DNA of 5,825 nucleotides, from the NCBI GenBank assembly GCA_017404585.1, contig JAFRCB010000087.1, positions 1-5,825 on the forward strand. Direction: 5' to 3'. The notes below the pieces were generated by a model, which searched no databases, was not told where the DNA came from, and saw only the letters and a program-made list of their open reading frames with translations. The translations under genes were made by a program, and so were the position numbers. The stretch comes from Lachnospiraceae bacterium (GTDB taxonomy: Bacteria > Bacillota > Clostridia > Lachnospirales > Lachnospiraceae). Shown here one piece after another: positions 1-4,848 of this stretch (the first letter of the stretch is position 1; every line of letters begins with the position of its first letter).

Positions 1-29
1 ACATCCAGCCTTTGTTTTCTTTCCTGCAT
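1..29 (-). CDS. Start of an unidentified gene (5' end only)
   Basis: An ATG at 29-27 reads M-Q-E-R-K-Q-R-L-D and stays open to the window edge. A very strong ribosome binding site (AGGAAGGAGG, complement of 37-46) lies seven bases upstream, which is the main reason to believe this is a real start. It follows the YodL/DUF3846 gene in the same direction after a 117-base gap, so it probably continues the same gene cluster. Nine codons, rich in charged residues, are too few to assign a family. No function is proposed. Confidence 0.6.
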
Positions 30-35
30 TGATTT

Positions 36-46
36 GCCTCCTTCCT
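36..46 (-). promoter_or_regulatory. Strong ribosome binding site for the gene starting at 29
   Basis: The minus strand reads AGGAAGGAGGC, a near-perfect complement to the 16S rRNA tail, with seven bases between the GGAGG core and the ATG at 29-27. It is the evidence that fixes that start. Confidence 0.7.
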
Positions 47-55
47 GCTGGGGTT

Positions 56-133
56 TCAGGGGTGCCAAACGCCCCTGAGATGTGGCTGTGCTGTACAGCC
101 GCGTTGCTTGCTTCAAAGGCAGACCGCAGTCTG
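56..133 (-). other. Intergenic region with three tandem hairpins
   Basis: Between the YodL/DUF3846 stop codon and the next ribosome binding site the sequence contains three separate inverted repeats. They are CAGAC/GTCTG (120-124 with 129-133, 4-nt loop), GGCTGT/ACAGCC (84-89 with 95-100, 5-nt loop) and TCAGGGG/CCCCTGA (56-62 with 72-78, extendable by a G-T pair). None is followed by a T-run on either strand, so none is a standard intrinsic terminator. They could affect mRNA stability or processing or be a regulatory leader for the gene at 29. Short stems occur by chance, so only the 56-78 stem is strong on its own. Confidence 0.4.
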
Positions 134-146
134 TCTCTCCTGAAAA

Positions 147-1181
147 TCACCGCTCCGATTCCCGACCCGGATGATACGGAACGGCCTGAATCTCTCCGCC
201 GGTACGGAAAAAACGCTCCGGCAATCGAAACTCCTTGGCGTACCGCTCCGCCTGCTTTTGGGTGAGGCTCCCGAACTCCGATCCGCTGCAGTCGCAGATC
301 AGAAACGTCCCGAAAATGATGTCAGCGGGGATGCGCTCCGTCGGCATGAGGCAGCAGCGTTCGATCTTCCAGCCGCCCTCGCCGCCATGCTCTGCAGCCA
401 TGTACCGCTCCAGATGCGCCAGCGGATCGCTGCCGTCCAGCGCGGAGCCGTAGATGGAATAGCCGCCCATGTTCGGCTGGAACGCTTTGTTACTGCTGCT
501 CACAACATAGGTACGGGCTTCCTCGCTGTAGGGCTCCGTGAAGCTGTCCTCCGCGAAGATAATGTGGCCGGTGAGATGCTGCCCGCTTCGCTCAGCGTCA
601 CGGAAGCGGCTGCAGAGCTCGGCATAGGTCATTTCCTCCGGCTCCGGCGGCATGTATACCATCCGATTCGGCGGCAGCCCGATCAGCTTGCCCTCTTCGT
701 TGCAGATGATACAGACCTCCTCCTCGAAGCCGTAATAGGGTTCAATGTACCCGCCCACAATCTGCTGCAGACTCTCCAGCCCGGGCTGAATCTCGGCGAT
801 ACGTGATAGCTTTCCGGGCTCACAGATCACTACACGTATGGTCTGCTCCTTGACCTGCGCCAGTGCGGGATCAAACTCCACACGCTGAAAGCCGATGCTG
901 CCGCAGAAGTAAAAGCCGGGCTCCAGATGCGGATCCTGCACGACCTCTACGATGTCCGTTACAGAGAGCGAGCGCCCCATGTACTCCGAAGGGTGCTCCA
1001 GATTGAACTTCTGAAACACGTCCTCCAGCGTGGCGCAGTCCACCTCGCCCTCGTACACGCGGTCATAGATGGCGCAGTTGATGTCCGCCGATTGCTGGAA
1101 CCGTGAGAGGTTCTCCAGATCCTGAAACGCGATGCGGTCCCCGTCGCGCTCCAGGTTGATTTGATAGATTCGGATTTTCAT
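147..1181 (-). CDS. YodL / DUF3846 domain protein of a conjugative element
   Basis: This 344-residue protein has no signal peptide or membrane segment and is expected in the cytoplasm. Residues about 1-105 match the YodL-like domain as I know it from Clostridial conjugative elements (start MKIRIYQINL, then EGEVDC and GRSLSVTDIVEV, ending EPGFYFC...GFQRVEF). Residues about 114-176 look like the N-terminal half of DUF3846 (VGGYIEPYYGFEEEVCIICNEEGKLIGLP). Residues about 285-337 look like its C-terminal half (DIIFGTFLICD...GGEIQAVPYHP). Between them lies roughly 105 residues with a separate conserved-looking block (FTEPYSEEARTYVVSSSNKAF, then a MGGYSIYGSALDG block). The start at 1181 is chosen over the in-frame 1208 because AAGGGAG lies seven bases upstream and the first residues match the YodL start. 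The ATG overlaps the upstream gene's TGA as ATGA, so translation is probably coupled. The molecular function of both domains is unknown to me. Confidence 0.85.
   Translation of the reverse strand: MKIRIYQINLERDGDRIAFQDLENLSRFQQSADINCAIYDRVYEGEVDCATLEDVFQKFNLEHPSEYMGRSLSVTDIVEVVQDPHLEPGFYFCGSIGFQRVEFDPALAQVKEQTIRVVICEPGKLSRIAEIQPGLESLQQIVGGYIEPYYGFEEEVCIICNEEGKLIGLPPNRMVYMPPEPEEMTYAELCSRFRDAERSGQHLTGHIIFAEDSFTEPYSEEARTYVVSSSNKAFQPNMGGYSIYGSALDGSDPLAHLERYMAAEHGGEGGWKIERCCLMPTERIPADIIFGTFLICDCSGSEFGSLTQKQAERYAKEFRLPERFFRTGGEIQAVPYHPGRESER
1178..1181 (-). other. ATGA stop/start overlap between CAP-SLH and YodL genes
   Basis: The CAP-SLH gene ends D-A-V-TGA and the YodL gene starts ATG within the same four bases (ATGA). 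The ribosome binding site of the second gene lies inside the last codons of the first. This arrangement normally means cotranscription and translational coupling. Confidence 0.85.
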
Positions 1182-2263
1182 ACAGCATCTCCCTTCGAGG
1201 CAAACCACGGCAGGTGCTTCGCGTCCAAACGGTAGAGCATCGTGACGAACTCAGCGCGAGTGCACGTCTTTGTGGGAGAGAACCGAGTGGCGCTCGTGCC
1301 GCTAATGATGCCGAAGTCTTTCAGCCACAGCACGGCAGTTTCGTAATAAGCGCCCTTCGGGATGTCCTGGAAGCTATGGACTTTTTCCATATCGATCCGG
1401 CACCCAAGCGCGCGCCAGAGAAAGGTTGCGACCTCTGCGCGGGTACAGGATTGATCGGGTGAGAACGCGCGAGCGCTGGTGCCGGATGTGATCCCATTTT
1501 CATGCGCCCAGAGGACTGCATTGTAGTAAAAGCTTCCGGACTTTACATCCCGAAACGGATTGTTGGTAGTGTTTGGCTTCGGCGATCCTACAGCACGCCA
1601 GAGGAACGTCACGATCTGCCCGCGGGTGCAGGCCTGATTTGGGGAGAAAGTCGAGGCAGTGGTTCCGTTTGTGATCTTGTTCTTCACCGCCCACAAAACC
1701 GGCTGGGCGAAATAATCCGTTTCATACACGTCTTGGAAGCCGCCGACGGTTGCACTTCGTTTAGGCTGACTCACAGCAGCCAGAGTGGAAGCACGGTTCA
1801 TAGAGAGCAGGACTGCCCAGTACTTTCTTCCGCCGTATTCATAGGCGCCTACGCCTGCAGCGCGGTATTGTCCATCCAGCAGAATGGCCTTGTGCGGCGG
1901 CGAGTTCAGAAATTCCTTCAGCGTGTTCCGGGGCGTGGATTGCTCCGCCGGCGACCACCAGTGCACGCACTCCGCATGTGCTTTTCCGGGGGCGGCGGTG
2001 CTGTACTTGGAGCCGTCTGGACGGGTGTGACCGAAATAGGTGGTCTGCTCATAGGCGCGGATCAAAGCGCCCTCCAGCAGATCCTGATCCATTGTGAGCG
2101 CGCCAAGTCCCATGGATGCGCGCTTCTGGTTCAGAAGCTCCAGAAATGCGAAGGCATCGTCATAGTGCAGATTGTTCTTGTCATAAGCCCCTGCCGCCTG
2201 CGTTGCCGGCACACAGACCAGCATCAGGAGTCCGGAATGCACAGTACAGATAAGTCGTTTCAT
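1178..2263 (-). CDS. Secreted CAP-domain protein with three SLH repeats
   Basis: This 361-residue protein starts with a signal peptide (MKR, a hydrophobic stretch at about 4-19, and a likely cut after ATQA near residue 23). Residues about 35-155 form a CAP/SCP-like domain of the bacterial YkwD kind. It shows the expected pocket residues: H79 in FGHTRPDG, E98 in HAECV and H124 in SPPHKAILL, plus the end strand RKYWAVLLS. Three S-layer homology repeats follow at about 176-226, 237-287 and 298-346, each with the FxD...AVLWA...G(T)S/T...FSP...TR core. Repeats 2 and 3 keep TRAE, while repeat 1 has TRGQ. SLH repeats bind secondary cell-wall polymer, so the protein should be held at the cell surface. 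CAP domains have varied roles (lipid or peptide binding, possible proteolysis), so the activity is not assigned. The start at 2263 is fixed by GAGGAGG six bases upstream and by the signal peptide; an in-frame start at 2341 would add 26 residues ahead of it. It lies after a putative terminator and overlaps the next gene by ATGA. Confidence 0.9.
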   Translation of the reverse strand: MKRLICTVHSGLLMLVCVPATQAAGAYDKNNLHYDDAFAFLELLNQKRASMGLGALTMDQDLLEGALIRAYEQTTYFGHTRPDGSKYSTAAPGKAHAECVHWWSPAEQSTPRNTLKEFLNSPPHKAILLDGQYRAAGVGAYEYGGRKYWAVLLSMNRASTLAAVSQPKRSATVGGFQDVYETDYFAQPVLWAVKNKITNGTTASTFSPNQACTRGQIVTFLWRAVGSPKPNTTNNPFRDVKSGSFYYNAVLWAHENGITSGTSARAFSPDQSCTRAEVATFLWRALGCRIDMEKVHSFQDIPKGAYYETAVLWLKDFGIISGTSATRFSPTKTCTRAEFVTMLYRLDAKHLPWFASKGDAV

Positions 2264-2268
2264 TGGGA

Positions 2269-2276
2269 TCCTCCTC
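2269..2276 (-). promoter_or_regulatory. Ribosome binding site deciding the CAP-SLH start
   Basis: The minus strand reads ACGAGGAGGATCCCA immediately before the ATG at 2263-2261, giving a GAGGAGG core with six bases of spacing. It supports this start over the longer in-frame ORF. I found no convincing -35/-10 pair in the short region between this site and the terminator-like hairpin. Confidence 0.75.
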
Positions 2277-2287
2277 GTTGTAGATAT

Positions 2288-2310
2288 AAAAAAATGCCCT
2301 GCCGGGCATG
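2288..2310 (-). terminator. Putative intrinsic terminator after the helicase gene
   Basis: On the minus strand an ATGCCC / GGGCAT stem (2309-2304 with 2299-2294, 4-nt loop GGCA) runs directly into seven T residues (2294-2288). The layout fits a Rho-independent terminator about 16 bases after the helicase stop codon. The stem is only six base pairs with four G-C pairs, so it may be leaky. It also lies 25 bases before the next start codon, so it could attenuate rather than fully separate the CAP-SLH gene from the helicase transcript. Confidence 0.7.
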
Positions 2311-2325
2311 ACTGGATACTCGGAA

Positions 2326-4125
2326 TCATCGAACGGCACACCTCTCGACCTGAGAAATTTCCGCATCTTCCGTTTCCGGCCCGCTGTCAAGAATCTCGCT
2401 CTCAGCGCGATCCATGTTCAGTTCGATGTTCAGTTCGTCCAGCCGCGTGGATTTGGCGCGCAGTTCTTCCTCCTGTGGGAAGGGCTTTGCCGCCTCTGTC
2501 TTTGCGGTTTCCAGCTGGAACATGGTATTCTCCAGCTGCTCCTCGCACCGCTGGCGCTGATTTTCGAAATCTGAAAGCACATTGTCGATGCGCTGGATGT
2601 TGCCTGTGACGCTGTCGCCCAAAGATACGGTGTGTGTCAGGTCGTGCTTGAGTGTGATGCGGTATTCTTTACTGAATGACTCGAAATAAAGTTCCATAGC
2701 AAAGCCCCGATACGTTCCAAGCGGAATCGCGTCGGGGCTCGTCATATTCTGACAGGCGGCTAGAATCGCGGAGCCGGCAGCCTTCTTTTCAGCGTAGGTC
2801 GTGCCTTCAATCACCATGGGACAAAATCCGTCCTCGTTCGGATGCGTGTTCGCCTCTAGATGAGCGGCATCGGTGGTATAGCCCTCGATTCGTTGCTCCA
2901 ATGCTTTTATTTTTGCCGGAAACTCTTTAAGCACACGATCCTCCAAAGCGTATTTCTGGTTGAGGTAGCTTGCCTTAAGGAGCTTCAGCCTCTGCACAGC
3001 CACATCGAGGTCCATCTTCTCCTTGATTTTCGGATTGCCAGAGCAGAGAGCCTTGATCTCGGCATAAGACAGTGCGGTTTCATCCACATCATCGGCGGAG
3101 CGCACCGGCGATTTGCTGGCCATGATCTGCCCGATAAACCGCTGCTTGCTCTCAACAAGCTGATATAGGTAGCTGTCGAAGGTGTTTTCTGTGACATAGG
3201 TGAAGATTTCTACCTCCGGGTTTTCATTGCCTTGACGGATGATTCTGCCCTCGCGCTGCTGAAGATCTGCGGGGCGCCACGGGCAATCAAGATGGTGCAA
3301 CGCCAGTAGTTTGTTCTGCGCGTTTGTACCGGCGCCCATCTTCGCTGTGGAGCCGAGGAGCACGCGTATCTGACCGCTGCGAACCTTGCCGAACAGCTCT
3401 TGCTTCTGCGCCTCGGTTTTGGCATTGTGAATGTAGGCAATCTCCTCTGCGGGGATGCCTTTTCTGAGCAATTCGGTACGAATGGCGTCGTAAGCATTGA
3501 AGCCATCAGACTTTGGAGTAGACAAGTCAATGAACACCATTTGAGTGGAGCGTTGTTCTGCGGTACGCTGCCAAATATTAAAGATGTTCTGCGCACATGA
3601 GGCGACCTTGCCGGTTTCGCTGGACGGCAGCATGGGATTGATCAGCCGCTGATCCAGCGCAAGCTTGCGTCCATCATTGGTGATGACCAACATATTATCC
3701 TCGGAGGAATTGACCATGCCGGCGCGGACCCGCTCGGCGCGTTTTGCCAGATCGTCCACCATCTGTTTCTGAAACTCAGAAGGTTTCAGCGCCTCAGTGT
3801 GGTAATTAGCTTTCGGTACAGGGAGATCCAGCATATCTGCGGTCTGAATATCCGCGACTTCCTTGAACATGGCCATGAGCTCTGGCAGATTATAAAACCG
3901 GGCGAATCTCGTTTTTGCTCGGTATCCGGTGCCTTCCGGTGCAAGTTCGATGGCGGTGACGGTCTCGCCAAAGGTGGACGCCCAGGCGTCGAAGTGGGAA
4001 AGCCCCTTGGCTTCCAGCGTACTGTACTGCAGATAGCGCTGCATAGTGTAAAGCTCCACCATGGTGTTGGAGATTGGCGTGCCGGTAGCGAAGACGATGC
4101 CTTTTCCACCGGTAATCTCGTCCAT
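2326..4125 (-). CDS. SNF2-type helicase, C-terminal part (after in-frame stop)
   Basis: This is the second RecA lobe and tail of a giant SNF2-family DNA helicase of the type carried by Clostridial conjugative elements, where it is often fused to an N-terminal DNA methylase-like region. Counted from the Met at 4125 it has 599 residues. Motif III FATGTPISNT is at 12-21, a motif IV-like QMVFIDLSTPK at 195-205, motif V LLGSTAKMGAGTN at 256-268 and motif VI QQREGRIIRQGN at 289-300. The tail contains probable coiled coils at about 376-418 and 505-575. The reading frame continues upstream without a shift for 12 codons (P-K-S-S-D-L-F-L-K-C-R-Y) to a TGA at 4164-4162. No good ribosome binding site precedes 4125, so independent translation is unlikely. 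This is better read as the downstream piece of an interrupted gene, and without motifs I and II it could not hydrolyse ATP alone. Confidence 0.8.
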   Translation of the reverse strand: MDEITGGKGIVFATGTPISNTMVELYTMQRYLQYSTLEAKGLSHFDAWASTFGETVTAIELAPEGTGYRAKTRFARFYNLPELMAMFKEVADIQTADMLDLPVPKANYHTEALKPSEFQKQMVDDLAKRAERVRAGMVNSSEDNMLVITNDGRKLALDQRLINPMLPSSETGKVASCAQNIFNIWQRTAEQRSTQMVFIDLSTPKSDGFNAYDAIRTELLRKGIPAEEIAYIHNAKTEAQKQELFGKVRSGQIRVLLGSTAKMGAGTNAQNKLLALHHLDCPWRPADLQQREGRIIRQGNENPEVEIFTYVTENTFDSYLYQLVESKQRFIGQIMASKSPVRSADDVDETALSYAEIKALCSGNPKIKEKMDLDVAVQRLKLLKASYLNQKYALEDRVLKEFPAKIKALEQRIEGYTTDAAHLEANTHPNEDGFCPMVIEGTTYAEKKAAGSAILAACQNMTSPDAIPLGTYRGFAMELYFESFSKEYRITLKHDLTHTVSLGDSVTGNIQRIDNVLSDFENQRQRCEEQLENTMFQLETAKTEAAKPFPQEEELRAKSTRLDELNIELNMDRAESEILDSGPETEDAEISQVERCAVR

Positions 4126-4157
4126 ATAGCGGCACTTCAGAAAGAGATCGGAGGACT

Positions 4158-4171
4158 TCGGTCACTCGGTC
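4158..4171 (-). other. In-frame TGA within a short direct repeat in the helicase gene
   Basis: The minus strand reads GACCGAGTGACCGA, two copies of GACCGA spaced by two bases. The second copy supplies the GA of the TGA stop (4164-4162) and the following CCG codon. Translation on both sides is in the same frame and family-like (GGISQTE, stop, PKSSDLFLKCRY). From memory, homologues read QTEAQKSSDLF here, so Ala-Gln appears replaced by stop-Pro with no length change. Confidence 0.75.
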
Positions 4172-4709
4172 TGGCTGATGCCGCCGACATTCTGCATTTT
4201 CGTGAAGGCCGCCAAATTTTTGAAACTGTGCGCCTCGTCGATGATGAGCTTATCTACGCCCAGTTCTTCAAAGGTGATCAGGTCATCCTTGCGGCTCTGA
4301 TCGTTCAGCTTGGTGAGCTTTGCTTCAATGGTTTTTTTGGCACGCTCCATCTGCTTGATCGTAAAGCGCTCGGCGCGATTGGCCTTGGCCTCCGCAATGC
4401 CCTCCATAATCTCGTCAATCTGCTGCTGCAGGAGATGTGTCTGCCGCTCCAGCGACAGCGGAAGCTTTTCAAGCTGGGAGTGACCGATGATGACAGCGTC
4501 ATAGTCACCGGTTGCAATCCGGGCACAGAACTTTTTGCGGTTCTGTTTCTCAAAGTCTTTTGCTGTTGCAACAAGGATATTCGCCGCCGGATAAAGCTGC
4601 AGATACTCCGCACCCCATTGCTCCGTGAGATGGTTCGGGACAACAATCAGTGTTTTATGGCACAGCCCGAGACGCTTGCTCTCCTGCGCAATGGCGACGG
4701 CTGTCCACG
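4162..4709 (-). CDS. SNF2-type helicase, start of the 3' exon (motifs Ia-II)
   Basis: This is the upstream piece of the helicase gene inside the window. It starts at the inferred intron border and ends at a premature TGA. It gives 181 readable residues from Trp at 4707: WTAVAIAQESKRLGL, a motif Ia-like TLIVVPNHLTEQW, the conserved block KKFCARIATGDYDAVIIGHSQ (from the 58th residue), a charged helix, and motif II LIIDEAHSFKNL with DEAH at 4239-4228. Walker A should lie just upstream: in related proteins WTAV follows GK(T/S), but here the sequence before Trp is intron RNA. The N-terminal part of the gene, expected to be very large, lies beyond the intron and outside the window. The internal Met at 4407 is not a credible start, because homology continues upstream of it to the intron border. 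The gene is interrupted twice: by the intron, which splicing could remove, and by the stop codon, which it could not. Confidence 0.8.
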
Positions 4710-4730
4710 ATAGTGATAGGTAAGGTTTCC

Positions 4731-4750
4731 AGCGGCGCGTCAGCGCCGCT
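4731..4750 (-). ncRNA. Group II intron domain VI distal hairpin
   Basis: A perfect 8-bp stem AGCGGCGC/GCGCCGCT with a 4-nt loop lies between domain V and the 3' splice junction. The flanks GTGA (before) and TCAC (near the 3' end) can close a longer helix. An unpaired A in CTTACC on the 3' side is a candidate branch-point nucleotide, but I cannot settle which A is bulged by eye. There is no following T-run, so this is not a terminator. Confidence 0.7.
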
Positions 4751-4771
4751 ATTCACTTTTTCCCCCACTCC

Positions 4772-4805
4772 AAACCGTGCGTGACAGTTTCCCATCACAC
4801 GGCTT
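4772..4805 (-). ncRNA. Group II intron domain V (catalytic core)
   Basis: Exactly 34 nucleotides fold as the family expects. The basal stem AAGCCGTG/CACGGTTT contains the catalytic AGC triad near its 5' end. It is followed by a two-nucleotide CG bulge on the 3' strand, an upper stem TGATGG/CTGTCA and a GAAA tetraloop. All conserved elements are intact, so the ribozyme core looks functional. It lies 43 bases after the maturase stop codon, as in introns whose ORF sits in domain IV. Confidence 0.9.
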
Positions 4806-4817
4806 TCCATCGTCAGC

Positions 4818-4833
4818 GATTTTTATAAAAATC
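4818..4833 (-). repeat. Palindrome in the intron domain IV remnant
   Basis: GATTTTTATAAAAATC is a perfect 16-base palindrome between the maturase stop codon and domain V. As RNA it would form a 6-bp A/U-rich stem with a TATA loop. It probably belongs to the terminal stem of domain IV. It is too weak to call a terminator. Confidence 0.4.
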
Positions 4834-4848
4834 TATGCAACAAACAGA

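Noticed and set aside
171..806. Plus-strand open frame of 211 codons opposite the YodL/DUF3846 gene
   Set aside because: It is antisense to a well-supported gene and shows no motif or ribosome binding site.
1502..2311. Plus-strand open frame of 269 codons opposite the CAP-SLH gene
   Set aside because: The minus-strand protein has clear CAP and SLH domains with a signal peptide. The plus-strand translation has no family features.
2264..2341. 26-residue N-terminal extension of the CAP-SLH protein
   Set aside because: It would place a signal peptide internally and run through the terminator hairpin, while the start at 2263 has an excellent ribosome binding site.
2181..2390. Small minus-strand frame bridging the helicase end and the CAP-SLH start
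   Set aside because: It overlaps two better genes in another frame and reads through the terminator hairpin. It has no ribosome binding site of note.
4125..4125. Independent translation start of the C-terminal helicase half
   Set aside because: No ribosome binding site precedes it and family sequence continues upstream in frame to the TGA. It is an interrupted gene, not a new one.
4162..4164. TGA as a recoded sense codon or selenocysteine
   Set aside because: TGA ends the helicase, CAP-SLH and YodL genes in this same window. I recognise no insertion element and the expected residue is not Cys or Trp.
3799..4713. Long plus-strand open frame (304 codons) opposite the helicase
   Set aside because: It is antisense to strongly family-like helicase sequence on the minus strand, has no recognisable domain and lacks a good ribosome binding site. 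It is a shadow of biased codon use.
4731..4750. GC-rich hairpin as an intrinsic terminator
   Set aside because: No T-run follows, and its position between domain V and the splice junction identifies it as intron domain VI.
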